A stretch of DNA of 64,000 nt from Nectonema munidae (GCA_030549495.1 JAUIRK010000866.1:558001-622000); one strand, 5' to 3'. Shown: positions 46,814-59,265, counted from the stretch's first letter. The notes: generated from the letters alone by a model not told the origin. A program made the numbers and translations.

Positions 46814-47298
46814 ATCGATGAACTCCTCTTGTTAGCATTCTGTTTGATGTGTTGTGCTAGAAATGGATCAAATTTAGCAAGCAGCTCTAATATTCCTAGG
46901 TAGTAACCATTTGTTCGAGATCCTATTACTTCATCCGAGCCACGGAAAGGTAAACCACGCTCAGACAGAAAACGAACAATTTCTGTCACTCGCTCAAGCA
47001 CAGCACGCCAATAGACACGTTCATCATCAGCCTGTCTAATCAATTCGGAATCAATGCGGCAGCCAACATCGCTACGTTGAAGAAGTTTGATCATGGCATC
47101 CTTATGAACTGCACTTTTTTCGTGTCGAGAAACACAATAAGATGCGTGTTTCCAATTTGTGTAGCCTTGTTTTCCAAAATTTGTGCTGTCGGTCATCAAT
47201 TTACACCCAAAACAGAACAAAGCACGCTTTGATGGGGAGTAGCAGAGCCAAGTTCGAGAATGTTTCTGTTTTGTGAGATCATGTGTGTATATGAACAA
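46807..47298 (-). pseudogene. hAT transposase, TTF-type zinc finger
   Basis: RTWLCYSPSKRALFCFGCKL, GYTNWKHASY and HEKSAVHKDAM give the C..C..H..H pattern of a TTF finger, followed by the helical start of the catalytic part (ELLAKFDPFLAQHI). Confidence 0.8.
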
Positions 47299-47400
47299 AC
47301 TTTTGTTGCATTGTCTTTTATAATTTTCTCCTTGATATTTAATAGATGATTCCCTGAAATCCGCTTCTATATTTCTACACTCACTATTTCCTTTTGCCGC

Positions 47401-47712
47401 TCAAAATTCTCTTATACTTTCTGAAATAGAATCTGGCCACAACCCTAAGTCACATGAATATGGATCGGTAGAATTAAACGTACTATTTGATTCTAAAAAT
47501 TCATTAGTTATCATGGGTTCTTCTAGCACTATTGTCAGATTCTCATTTGTAGTTGTGGCATTATTATTATCAGTGGAGTGGCATGTGGCATCTTTGTCAT
47601 GTTGTGCTGGTAATTGTGAATCTGTAATAGTGGACTTAAGGCTGAGCTCAACTACATCGACATTTTCAGACTTTGGCAAAAAGATATTTGATATTTTTGG
47701 AACTTTGCTCAA
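47401..47712 (-). pseudogene. hAT transposase, N-terminal low-complexity part
   Basis: 103 codons, Asn/Thr/Ser-rich, ending in LGLWPDSISESIREF, a block that often precedes the TTF finger in this hAT group. Confidence 0.6.
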
Positions 47713-48568
47713 AACTTCACTTTCTCATGCTTCGCATCTTTGTTTCATTTTTCTTTTTGCAGCTCCAGAGAGATAATTACGATTTTTGCCCCTTTGACGA
47801 AATACACCACTTTTAAAACTCATCTTTTTATTCATCTAAAACGTTTAAACAAAAAATAGCATCATTTTTATTTTTTTGCAATAAAAAAATTAGTAGCTTA
47901 GTCACAGGCGTCCGCCAAGAGGGTGGCAAAATAGGCATTTGCCTTCCTCTGGAAAAATGTAAAAATTTTTCGAATGTATAAAATGTATCAAATATAATCA
48001 AATATCTAAATGCATAAGATGCATTAGTATCAAGAAATTAAACAAAAAAAATATGATCTAATTAATACATTTTATATAGATATCTGGGAGCAGGGCCGTA
48101 AACCCAGAAGGACGAGAAGGGCAAAGCCCTCTAAAAAAGTTTGCCCCTCATTCGTTAAAAAGATAATGTCAGGCAGGAATAAACTTGAAGAGAGAAGAAA
48201 ATGAAAAGACAAAAATTACGTCATTCTATTTTGAAGCTCTTTGACAATTTTTGAACAATCAATCAAACTTCTCTTTTTTATTATCTTTATGTTATATTTA
48301 AATCAATATTATGTATTATATATTCAATATAATTGCTATATGCTTTATTAAAAATCAAATCTGCTTGCGGGGCCCCTCAAAATGCGGAGCCCGTGGCATA
48401 AGCCACTTCAGCCACTAGGTTAATCCGGGCCTGAAACAACCGTATTTTAAATTTAAATTCTCTCAATATTAGTTCTTTTTAAGATAAATAAAAAACTATT
48501 TTATTAACAGCAATGATAAAATTTACATTTAGAAACTTTCTAAAATATGATTAAAATGATAGGACGCA

Positions 48569-48670
48569 AGTAAGGTTGGCTAAAAACTTGTCTTCGATAC
48601 TACAATGACAACCGTTACATCCACCAAAGTCTCTTTGCTCATATTTTGACCCAAGCGATGCAATTGTATA
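48569..48670 (+). repeat. Diverged SINE in unit 1
   Basis: gcaagtaaggttggctaaaa followed by cttcgatac and ctcatattttgacccaagcg. Duplicated at 49309-49410 as part of the larger repeat. Confidence 0.5.
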
Positions 48671-49026
48671 CTTGCCAACTCTCCCGGCACTACCGTGATA
48701 CTCCCGGTTATAATTGCTTTCTCCCAGTCTCCAAATTTTTCAGTTTTTATCTATGGGTTTTTAAAAATTTTATAATTTACATTTAAAAAAATTGATATCA
48801 ATGGCATTATATTTCCAAACTAAAGGCTTCTGGAACATCAACAGTCAATGAAATATAAAAATATTTTTTGTATTTTTTTACAAAATTTGTTTTTCTCAAA
48901 TAATATGTTCTAATAATTAAAACATAAAATATTAGTTATAAATATTGAAACTTCTATTTTTATCTATTTTAAGGCTTCCTTTTAGTGTAAAAATTCAAGA
49001 AAGCAATCTTATCTTGTTTATTATTG

Positions 49027-49184
49027 AGGCCGTGAGTAAGGTTGGTTAGATACGGTATTTAGATAACTCAGGGTCTTAAGTTCGATTCCTCATCATGCCT
49101 ACCTTTCTCATAGTTCGATACAAGCAGCCCAATTCTGTTTTCTAGATGAAAACACTGGACGTTACCTTTACCTTATTATAAACA
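49027..49184 (+). repeat. tRNA-derived SINE in unit 2
   Basis: Partner of the copy at 44719-44871: ggccgtgagtaaggttggtt, agttcgattcc, then gatgaaaacactggacgtta. Confidence 0.8.
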
Positions 49185-49308
49185 ACCCTATCTTAAATTT
49201 AAATTCTCTCAATATTAGGTCTTTTTAAGATAAATAAAAAACTATTTTATTAACAGCAATGATAAAATTTATATTTAGAAACTTTCTAACAAATGATTAA
49301 AATGATAG

Positions 49309-49410
49309 GACGCAAGTAAGGTTGGCTAAAAACTTCTCTTCGATACTACAATGACCCCCATTCCATTCACCAAAGCCTCTTTCCTCATATTTCGACCCAA
49401 AGGATGCATT
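49309..49410 (+). repeat. Diverged SINE in unit 2
   Basis: Same as 48569-48670 with scattered substitutions. Confidence 0.5.
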
Positions 49411-49515
49411 TGCCTACTTGTCAACTCTCCCAGCAATACCGTGATACTCCCGGCTTTGATTGCTTTCTCTCGGTCTCCAATTTTTCTCTTTTTATCTCTC
49501 GGATTTTAAAAAATT

Positions 49516-50247
49516 TTAAATATATTTTGTAAAAAAAAATGAAGCACTATTAAGAAAAATATTTTTGAAGAATTGTTTTCAAGTGCTGTAGTTTTTGGCT
49601 AAAATTGTGACAATTTTGAAGTAGACTTTTCACTTTGATATCTAAACTTTTATGCTTATTTTTGAAATTTGAGAATGTTTTTTCAGTTTCACATTTTGAT
49701 ATTGGGTTATAATCAGTTAAACAGTCCCCATATTGATCAATCATCAGCTTGAAAATGTTACTGGTGAGCATTGTGATACCATTTGCAACAATTAGAGGTT
49801 TTCGAGATTAAAACTAGGGACAAGTGTAGTCAAAGGAGAAGAGATTGATGAATTTTGTTTGCATAGAGAAGGCCAGATTTTGCGTATTAAACCTTATTTG
49901 TTTTAAATGTACCGTTTTTCAAAATTGTATAGTAAATTCTCACTTTTTTTTTCTTCAAAAAATTTTTCTGCTGACTCTCTGGAATTATCAAACAAAGAAT
50001 CTATTCCAGCATAAAAGAGATCCTGTAAACATTTTATAATCATGTATACTATTATATTTAATTCAAACAAATTTTAATATAAGATTTCTCTTACTTTTAA
50101 TAAAATAGACTCCAAAGTTACGGCGATTTTAATTCGCTACTAAAAATGTATAATGGGTCAATAAAATTGATAGCATATTTAGATAAGTTTGCTGTGTTTT
50201 ATTAAGAAGTAAAAATGTATTATTGGTAAATAATTATTACCAACTTT
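49516..50247. other. Gap with a possible transposase scrap
   Basis: The minus-strand frame at 49771-49550 is Lys/Asn-rich and unrecognised; a further minus-strand run near 50030-49960 looks weakly coding. No family can be named. Confidence 0.3.
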
Positions 50248-50585
50248 CAGGCCCGTAGCTAGGACTTTTCAATTGGGAGGGCTGGAAAAAATTTGGGAGG
50301 GGGTGGGGGGCTAAATATTTTCACAACAAATTTTTTGGTACTTATGGGTTATCTCTCCCCCATTCAAAAAATTTTTTTTAGTAAATTACTGAAAAAAATT
50401 TTAAAGTGGAAGGCAGATAACTAATAAGTACCAAATTTTTATATATAGTCTAAAAATAAACCATTTTTTGAACCCTTTATTGATATCGAAATATATTAGA
50501 TGGGAGGGGGGGGGTTCTGAATCTGAGTTGGGGGGGGGGGGGGGGGGGGCTTAACCACCTCCTGCCCTGGCTGGCTAGGGGTCTG
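50248..50585. mobile_element. hAT-type MITE with G-rich core
   Basis: 338 bp. Ends CAGGCCCGTAGCTAGG and, inverted, CAGACCCCTAGCCAGC. Flanks ccaacttt (50240-50247) and ctaacttt (50586-50593) differ at one of eight bases. It contains two long G runs (50503-50513, 50533-50549). Confidence 0.7.
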
Positions 50586-50593
50586 CTAACTTT

Positions 50594-53007
50594 TCAGCTT
50601 AGTGTACAGAGTTATAAAAATGATTAAGAGTTAAAAGTTCGATAACAAAAAAAGATATCACTATTAAATAAATCAGAAAAAGAAATACGAGGAAATGAAA
50701 GAATTATTGAAGGACTTTGAGAACTAGAGACCTTTCTCTACTGGACAGTTCGTACCCGGACATTTCATTACCGGTCACTTTGCTATGGGGCATAAAAATC
50801 CAAAAATTGTCTATTATGAAGTGATTGTAGTATTAACCTTTTTTCCAAAGTTTAATTTGAATTTTTAAATCCATTTATTCAATAAATCCTTGTTAAAAAT
50901 TTTCTCGTCTAGATTCGATATTCCAAAAATGGATTCATCACTCATTTTTCTATTTAGAGCTCAAACAAATCCTCAATTCTGAACAATAAGGGATCTTTCA
51001 GTTTGATATTGACGAAACGATGTTTCCTTATTTTAGAGGTTACGTTTGTGAAATAAAACAGACAGTGAGAAACAAGCTAATACGCTTTAGATTTCAAGTT
51101 TATGTTTAAATTTAGATTCTGCTTCTCTAAAAATTTTAGGAATATTTCAAGGAAAAAATGGGCTGCAAAATCCTTTCTCTAAAATATTCGGTTTAGTGGG
51201 ACTATCGTTTGATCTTGCAAAATGAAGAATGCCTCCATAAACACGTGTTCATTGATAATTATTTTTCATCTTTAAAATAATTAGAAGAATTAAATAAAAA
51301 ATAAATATCACTGGAGTGATTAGAAATGATAGGATAAAAAAATGTCATTTTAATAAAAAATTAAAAGAAAGAGGAGATTTTTATTCTAATGTACATAATG
51401 CTTCAAATATAGGCATTGTTTCGTGAAAAGATAGCGGGATTGTTAACATTATTTCTAATACCAAAATATTCACCCTTTGAAGGAAATAAAACGATGAAAT
51501 GCTTTTTTGAATAAAAAAGTTGAAATACATATTATATCAATTCCATTTATCTCTATAATAAAAGATTGGATTTACTGACTCTATGAACTACTTATTTCAA
51601 CAATAAAGTCTAAAAAGGGCACTTTCCTCAGATAATTTTTCTTCTGCAAGCATCTCTCTACAACGCTTCACTTTTATACAAATTTCACTCAGAAAGAAAA
51701 AAAAGTTTCTTGATTTTACAAGAGATGTAGTTTCAGAAACATTACAAAAACATGGGAAAAAGAACATCTAAGAATTTTGGAAGAAAACCATTGCTTCCAG
51801 AATTTCAAAGGAAGCTTGTTATGATGGCGAAAATCATATCGTGGATAAGAAATCTAAAAGAACGAGATGTAGAGTATTCCGATCTCAAACTTATTATTAT
51901 TGTTCAGAAATTACATATATCTTGTTTCAATGAATTTCAACAGAAGTGAAAGTTCTTGTTTGGTGCAATTTCGCTCGCATGAAATATTTTTGTTAAATAA
52001 ATATTTTCTGTTTTACATTTTCCTGATCAAACTGAACATATTTATGAAAAAGATGTTTTATGAATTAATTGTAATATGGAATAATTTTATGACATCTTTA
52101 GAGTCTTTGGTATACATTTTATCGAAAAATTGGAATATGGGGTAATTAGTAGTTTACAAATGAAGTTTACTTTGATTGGTAAGGGAGGTATCAAAAAGTT
52201 CATCCAAAAAAACTGCAAATTGTATTTACTTATGCCAATTTTTTATTCAATTCAAGTTATTATCATCACTATCACTATAATAAAATCCATTAAAAATAAT
52301 TAAGGCAAAAAATAAAGCGTACATTTTATAATTTTTGGAGGAAACTAGAAAATGGACTAACGTTCATTGAAAATAATAATGATGTATTCTGAAGTGAGAA
52401 TTTAATGGATTAAATGAATTTTTTGATTTGCAACTCTTAAAAACAGCGTTTTATTTTTTCAAATCCTATTTTACGTTGTGTTCCGAACAAAATCCTTTTT
52501 TTATAGTAAATTTCATTGGAAATCGCTATAATTTTAAAAATTTTTCATTGACTGGTTGGTATTATGATATTATGTAGCAAAAATGCAACACTGTTTAAAT
52601 CCGGGTTAATCCTTTGAGAATAATGGGATATCCTAGTTAATTTTTAAAAGAGCGTTTATGTCGATAAAAGTATCAAATTTTAAGAAGTAAATGGTAAACA
52701 GTAATGCTCTAATAGTTAAAATATAAAGAATAATCTCATGTTCGGTTAGCTATCCAAAAAGAAACACCATTTTTAAGAATCTAAATTTGTAACAAAATCT
52801 ATTATTTTTTTATTATAATTTTAAAAAAGATATTTGTCCAAAAAAAAAGCTTACCAGTATTTGTTGAGTTAATGAGAAAGCAAGAAAACCAAATTCTGAG
52901 GGCATCAATTGCTGAAGATATATAACCGTTTAAGTTAAGTTAAAACAAATATTTGTCACGATTTCAGGGTACACTTTCCTCATATCACGGCATCACAGGA
53001 ATGCTGA
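50594..53007. other. Intergenic DNA, mostly unassigned
   Basis: AT-rich. 51752-51949 (+) encodes RKPLLPEFQRKLVMMAK, which vaguely recalls the helix-turn-helix start of pogo-like transposases; too short to call. Nothing else seen. Confidence 0.3.
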
Positions 53008-54128
53008 GTGAAGGGGTTACGTGCTCATTTCATCCAACTAAACGATTACCTGTACTGCATATCGATATTAGTTAGTTTACAATTCATATTACTTATTAAA
53101 AATTGGTTTGCCTTTAATTGGTTGTTTTTGAACACCCAAAAATCAAGATTTGTTTCATTTTCATACCGAAAGATTACTCCAAGCTATGATGATTACCTAT
53201 TATCTTTGGGAATTCAAAGAGCATATGAGCATAATCTATTAGGACCTCACTTGGATCGTCATGTGACACACGTAACTCACAAACTTGCCTATATCTCTGG
53301 TATGTTTAAGCAAGTCAAAAAGTTCTTCCCAACCAAAACCTTACTTCTCCTCTATAAAAGTCTCTTTGTCCCTCATCTTAGATACAGTATATTCAACTGG
53401 GGCCATACAAACGACTCTTCTCTTTTTTCACTTCAGAAAAAAACATTTAGAGTGGTTTTTGGTCTTCATCCAATCTCACATACAAACAACATCTTCTACG
53501 AAAACTCCTTACTTAAAGTCGAAGATCTATACCATTTGAGTATCTATATTTACATATATAAGTTTTTATACTAGATGCCACCACCTCTGTTTGATAATTT
53601 CATCACGTTTAACTGGTCAAAGAACAGAACCTCACCTCGATATATAAGTCAAATGTCACTCCCTTTCTATATCTTCTCAAAGTTGAGGCAATCCTTTTAG
53701 TACAAAGTTTCCACTTTTTACAATACCAGTGAAACATCTTTTTCACTAGATCCTATTCATATCAAAAAGTTTCAAAAGATGCTGCAAAAGTTTTTCCTTG
53801 ATTCATACATGAAGCTCAATCACTGTGCAACCTCCGATTGCTTTATCTGCAAAAGGGCAATTGTTTGATATATTCTATTCTCGCCATTTTAGCTTTCTCT
53901 ATACTCCTTATATTATATTTCCTGTGCTCTCAAGAATATTGCATCTAGGTTGGCGTCTCCTAGCGGCTGTTTTTGGCCTTTGACATTCAACCCTCAGAAG
54001 CTATATTTGCTTTTTTAAATGTAGAGTTTTGTAATTTTCACATCATTTTATTTTTTTTTTTCATATAATTTTTTACATTTTGGATATAACACTTTTGAAA
54101 ATAAAGCTGATATGATATGATATGATAT
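53008..54128 (+). mobile_element. CR1/Jockey-like LINE, 3' fragment
   Basis: The frame at 53008-53574 contains LNTQKSRFVSFS (end of RT), LGPHLDRHVTHVTHKLAYIS, LLLYKSLFVPHLRYSIFNWG and LQKKTFRVVF, the conserved region after the RT domain. It ends with AATAAAGC and a (TGATA)n tail, the microsatellite type 3' end of this LINE group. 5' truncated, as usual for LINE copies. Confidence 0.8.
54108..54128 (+). repeat. (TGATA)n tail of the LINE
   Basis: Pentanucleotide repeat directly after the last coding remains and AATAAAGC. Confidence 0.8.
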
Positions 54129-54707
54129 ATATCAATACACCTTAAAGATAAATCAATCGTAAGATAAATGCCTAAGTATACTCTCTGAATATCGAGTTAA
54201 TATGTTGCTTCTATAAAAATGTTATGTAAATCTTTGAATTCTTAAGAGGAAGAAAACTAAGATAAAAACCAGCTTACAGAACGTAGCTTGAATCTAGATA
54301 AAAATGGGGCTTATAAATAAAATTTGATGAAAAAAAAGTTTTTTTGCCATCGAAAATAATTTTGTTCAAAATATTGTTATTAAAAAGTTTTGGTTTTATA
54401 GTTCTCTACAGAAATATAAAATTTGGTCAAAAAAATGAGATTATATCGACAATTAAAAAAGATTTTGCAAAAATTCAAAAATGAAAATTAAAGTCTTTTA
54501 GATGTCGATAGAAATACCGCAGATTTCGTCGTGAAAACACTTTATCTTGTCAAGAGGAAAAAGAATTCATGACAATAGGCGTCTTTACAATTTCGAGACA
54601 AGGTGAAATAAATATCAATATAATCAGAGGCTGAATTGACCTGCTTTGAAGATAGGAACAAAAAGAGTTTAGAATTCGACCCAGCTTCATATATACATAA
54701 TATTCAT
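54129..54707. other. Spacer between two LINE tails
   Basis: No feature recognised. Confidence 0.4.
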
Positions 54708-54958
54708 ATATAACATAACATAACATAATTTTATTAAGCGAAAAAAGGCCATTTTGTCTGTGCGTAATCGCATCAATGTGTGAAAGAAAAAACATATAGA
54801 AATCGTTTAAACATTATAATTGCTAAATATGGAAAAGAAGAATACAAAAGTAAAGACTTAAACACACAACATATTTTTCCAGAAGTTATCCAGGCGTTTC
54901 TTGAATGCGGAGTTTATAACAGCAGCAGGAAGACTGACTGTTCCAGTCATTAACAATT

Positions 54959-55222
54959 CTATTTGAGAAAAAGTTTTTTGGAAAGCGTTTTTTGTGGCGC
55001 CTCTTTTACTCTGATGCTTTCTTTGAATCCTTGAGGAAAAGTGAGGAAGTTAGTGTTAAGAGTTAGGGTTAGGGTTAGGGTTAGGGCAATCATATCGTTT
55101 CTTCTATATCGATATGATAGTAGTGGTAAAGACAACGTTTGCAGTCTTTCTTCATAGGTTAATTCTTTGAGTCCTGTAATTTTTTTGGTTATTCGCTTCT
55201 GTACTTTTTCTAACGCTTTCAT
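54959..55222 (-). pseudogene. LINE post-RT coding fragment
   Basis: 87 codons: ALEKVQKRITKKITGL, YEERLQTLSL, then an odd TLTLTLTLN run produced by a TTAGGG repeat tract. Confidence 0.7.
55063..55086 (+). repeat. (TTAGGG)4 tract inside the LINE
   Basis: Four exact units, flanked by gttaagag and caatcat. Confidence 0.9.
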
Positions 55223-55910
55223 GTCTTTTTTACAGCTTGGCTGTGCGATAACATTAAGGTATTTCAGAATAGGGCGTATAAACGCTTTGTATATAGGAGT
55301 AGCTATTTCTGCTTCAAAGGAGGATAACTAACGATAAATTGAATGAAATACAGCGTAAGCTTTAGAGATTATTTTCGAAAAATGAGGCCTGTATTTCAAA
55401 GAATTATCTACGATGATGTCTAAATCCTTTATTTGCGAAGTACGAGTGATATTATGACCACGAATATAATAAGTGTAGCTGTTTTGACAACCAATTTGTA
55501 AATGATAACATTTTGCGAAATTTAGATCTTGAAATTTAGAGTTTGAAGTTGGGTCGTAGAATTTTTGGTGGATTCAGAGTACAACTTGTGATCATCGGCA
55601 AATAATTTCAAGTTGGACTCAATTTGCGTTTCCAATTCGTTTATGTATGGATTAAAAAGTAGAGGTCCTATCAAACTACCTACTCCACCAGTTACTTTAC
55701 TTGGATTTGATAAGCAGCCGTTTACAGTGACAAATTGGATTCTATTTGTCAGGAAGTTGTCTTTCCATTTAATAGTTCCAGGATAAATGTTATGTTTTTA
55801 ATTTACTTAGTAAATAATTGTGTGGAACTCTGTCAAATGCCTTGCGAAAATCAAGGTATAAAACATCAATTGTATCGTACTTCTCGAGAAGATTAGTAAC
55901 ATCGTCATAA

Positions 55911-57406
55911 ATATAAATAAAAGTCATAAATATAAGATTACCTATAGTATAAATTTTACTTTAAAGTGAATCTTAGAGTGGTCGGTCTTACAAGCAGACT
56001 CATACAGATGTCAGTTTACTGACTGTATGCCTAACCTAACGTTTCATATAACAAAGTGCTCTTTTAGAACCAATAAATCACCTCCGGCATACTCATTTTT
56101 GATAACCCTTATGTAGAAAAGTATATAATAATATATTTTCAATCGTACTTTTTTATTTCTTTTTGATTTCCCTATTTTACACTTTAATTCTTTTAATGTG
56201 TGTGTTTAATTTTTGGAATTGACAAATTAATTTCATTCATACTTATTGTATCAGAAATATGTAAAATTCGTACAAATCATATCACGTGTTACAAAGATTG
56301 ACAGATGATATTTCATACTCACCAATCAAAGACTAAACGGAAAATAGTACAAAAATATTTATAGAATGAAAGTTAAACGTCGCGCCAATTACTTCATATA
56401 TTTAAAGGGTCCATACACCCAAAAAATGTTAAGAAACCTTAAATTTGGGGCAACCATTTGCATATTCAACAAAGGCGCAATCAGATTTATCTAAAACAAA
56501 ATTTTAAAACAGATTGTTATATTTTTAAAAGTAAGTTTGCTTTTTAAATTTTTCTTAGGTAAGTTTCTAGAAGTCTTTTCTTTAACAAATAAATACAGTC
56601 ATCCCTCGTTAATGCAGACTTCAGAAATCCGAATCCTTCATAGTCTGAAGAAAATCTTTGATGTTTTTTTGAAGTTTGTTTTAAATTCACTATGATTTAC
56701 ATCCACCACATATGTTACAGTTAATGCAGTATTGACAGATACAAAAATCAAGGAGTGTAGATATGGAAAGATGAATAATTCCAGAAGTATATATAATGTG
56801 AAAACGATTAAAATTTATGACTTGCACATAGACGTAGAAGAGAGATTGTGAAATTGCACATAAAAGATCCGCCACAAATGTGACTAATTTATGATGTGAG
56901 CAATTTAAATTTGTCGCAATCAACTTCTTTCATCTTGACATACGAGAAGGATAATGCAAAAATAATTTTCCTCAGCCACAAATCAATCAAAAGGAATAAC
57001 CTTAACATTTGTGCCAGCGGACAAGCAAAGGGGACTGACTGACGGACTCTCTCATTTGTGCTTTTTGAATGGAAATGTTTTTCGCTTTGCTTTGCCTAAG
57101 CTTTCTATGTTTAGGTAATGTTAGTTGTTCACTTGCAATGATCTGCTCTAAGATTTCCTTTTACTCTTCCCCATCAGTCGTAAATCTTAATAACAGGTCG
57201 AATGAAGTTGATAGTTAAGAAATAAAATATTTTTGACTTAAAAATCATTATAACCTATAAGACTATGCCAAGGTGCATCATTTGGATGAACATATCATGT
57301 CCATTGTAGTGGTATTAAAAAGGTATCGTCTCTCTCAAATGTTCTATTTAGAATTTGTAAGCTTTTTAAATATTTTATCGTTCCATGATTGATTTATTAT
57401 TAATGG
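55911..57406. other. Intergenic DNA, mostly unassigned
   Basis: A pogo-like end, TA then cagtcatccctcgttaatgc, lies at 56594-56615, but no partner end was found. Otherwise nothing. Confidence 0.35.
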
Positions 57407-58010
57407 CAGGGGCGGATCTAGAAAGTGACATTAGGGAGGGGCGGATTTTACTAAACTAGAATTTAAATGTGAAGGATATTAATTTAAGCTTTATCAAAAT
57501 TTTTAGGCCATTTTTATCTTATTTTGAGTAATAGTTTAATAAAAAGCGAAAATTGACCGTTTTATCATAAAACTTAGAGTAACATAATCAAGGGGGACCC
57601 ATGCGTCTAGGACCCTTTTTAGCATGCATATCAATAATAGTGTCAATATCCAATCGAATATCTCTGTGAACAAAAAGACGGATGAGAGCATTAAAACGAT
57701 CCTCATTCATTGAACTGCGCAGTGAATTGATGTGGTAAAACTTGATGTGTTTAAATAATAAATTTCCAAAAAAAATTGGATAATATAAAAGTAATAAGTG
57801 TCACACTTTACTACGATTTAAGCATAAAAAACTGTTTAGGGCTTCTCACTTTAGAGAAAGATTGAATCTAAAAAACGAGTTGAAGAAATCATCATAATAT
57901 TTGAGTTCTACGAAAAGAATTAGATCAAGAAAAATTTTCAAGCAATTGGCAATGCAATTTTAGGGAGGGGGTGACCTATGCCGGTTCCCCTCCCTTTAAA
58001 TCCGGCAGTG
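57407..58010. mobile_element. hAT-type MITE (CAGGGGCGGATCTAG end)
   Basis: 604 bp. Left end caggggcggatctagaaag, right end (inverted) cactgccggatttaaaggg, matching at 13 of 19. Neighbouring attaatgg and aatggcc suggest a partly eroded duplication. No coding capacity. Confidence 0.55.
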
Positions 58011-59265
58011 AATGGCCAAAATAATTTTACTTTTTGTTAAAACCTTAAATGTCTTCTTTAAAATTAAAATTTGAAATAAACTTCAGAAATGAATTCCAAA
58101 TCAGATACTACTAATAAGTTGAATATGGGCCGCTCCATTATCAATTAACAGAAAGTTAAAGATATAAGGATTGCAAGGAACAAAGATATATTTTCGATAT
58201 ATTTTGACCATACCAAAGAATAACTTAGGGAGGAATGTATGGAATGGAGTAAGAATTCTAATTTTCCCTACCCCATTCATAAATTTCATACTCAATGTAT
58301 ACTCAATAGATATGTCTATATATGTATATCAATATTTTTCCCAGATAATTTCCTATCTACCTTAATTTAAAGATAAGGAATATAGAAGATATTTAAAAAA
58401 AGTTTATTTTTAAAATTGCATATCTCATTTGATGCTTATCTATTCAAATAAAAGAAATTTTATTTTTAAATGAAAAATTTTCTAGCAGCAAAATTTCCTT
58501 TGTCAAATTAAAATAAAATTTTAATCTTATTGCCAGATGTCTTGTGATGGGAGAGTCGTGTTGCGATCCTGATGGTCTGGATTCGATGAAAAAGAATCTC
58601 TTTCTCAGTACTTTGTTGAGATACTTTATCTAATTCTATGAAACAATAGTAAATTTTCAATATGCTGTATTTTCCCTTGTTCTCTAATACTTGTTTAAAT
58701 TTTATTTTATAATAACTACATATAATTAGTTAAACTAATTATTATTAATCAATTATGATATAATCAATCAAATATTTGATTGACATATCATGCTAATCTC
58801 ATCAGAGGCGTTTAAGAACGAGTGTTTCTTTTTATATATTATTTTTTCAAAGTGAACGGAAAGAAATGGGAAATTAACAAATATTTTGTTAATACATTCT
58901 TCAGTTGATATTTTTAGAATTAAAAATTTCCCAAAAGGTGCTACAACAGAATAAGATTTTTTATATAAACATTAGTTGTACAATTTTTAAAATTTCAAAT
59001 GGCATATACTTTTTACAAAGCAGTCCAGCATAATGGCGGTGAAACATTCTCCATAATAAACTTTGAACTAATAAAGAGTAGAAGAAATTAAATACAGAAT
59101 ATTATCAAAAATTAGCCGAACATCCAAGAAAAAACTAACAAATATAAAAGTCAATCTCGCGTTAAACTAACTAGTAGAATTTTAGTGCAAAAAAAATTGT
59201 AGGTAAGAAAATTTTTTCACATAAACAAGGATCTCTCTGCAAAATAATTGTTTTTTTTATTCAAG
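58011..59265. other. Intergenic DNA
   Basis: No gene recognised. A faint tRNA-like word (ggtctggattcgatgaaa) at 58574-58591 may be a very old SINE. Confidence 0.35.

Larger units (their letters stand above)
44880..48434 (-). mobile_element. hAT transposon, 3.56 kb, with perfect 8-bp target duplication
   Basis: Ends CAGGGCCGGATTAA and TTAATCCGGGCCTG. AAACAACC occurs at 44872-44879 and again at 48435-48442. The minus strand encodes a TTF/ZMYM-type transposase: N-terminal region (47712-47401), TTF-type finger (47298-46807), DUF4371-like catalytic start (46813-46430), middle (46311-45673) and hATC end (45418-45194). Only a handful of frame breaks, so a young but probably inactive copy. Two CAGG-type ends inside (near 47907 and 48092) suggest small nested elements. 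Confidence 0.9.
44540..48775 (+). repeat. Duplicated segment, unit 1 (carries the hAT insertion)
   Basis: 44540-44879 plus 48435-48775 match 48870-49515 in order once the hAT element is removed. Shared landmarks are the tcttatcttgtttattattc..gtgagtaaggttggtt SINE, the aaataaaaaactattttatt stretch and the ctcccg-rich tail. Confidence 0.75.
48870..49515 (+). repeat. Duplicated segment, unit 2 (empty site)
   Basis: Direct repeat of unit 1 without the hAT element. The pre-insertion sequence ttataaacaaccctatctta is seen at 49176-49195. Confidence 0.75.
54708..55910 (-). mobile_element. CR1/Jockey-like LINE, 3' fragment on the opposite strand
   Basis: The minus strand reads KAFDRVPH-like sequence near 55840, then IYKAFIRPILKYLNVIAQPS and LEKVQKRITKKITGLKELTY (the post-RT block), ending with AATAAAATTATGTTATGTTA at 54708-54731. 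A different subfamily from the + strand copy. Several stops. Confidence 0.75.

Noticed and set aside
55063-55086. Chromosome-end or fusion site
   Set aside because: Only four telomere-like units, embedded in a LINE coding region; too short to infer a telomere.
56594-56660. Another complete pogo-like element
   Set aside because: Only one end is seen; no inverted partner followed by TA was found downstream.
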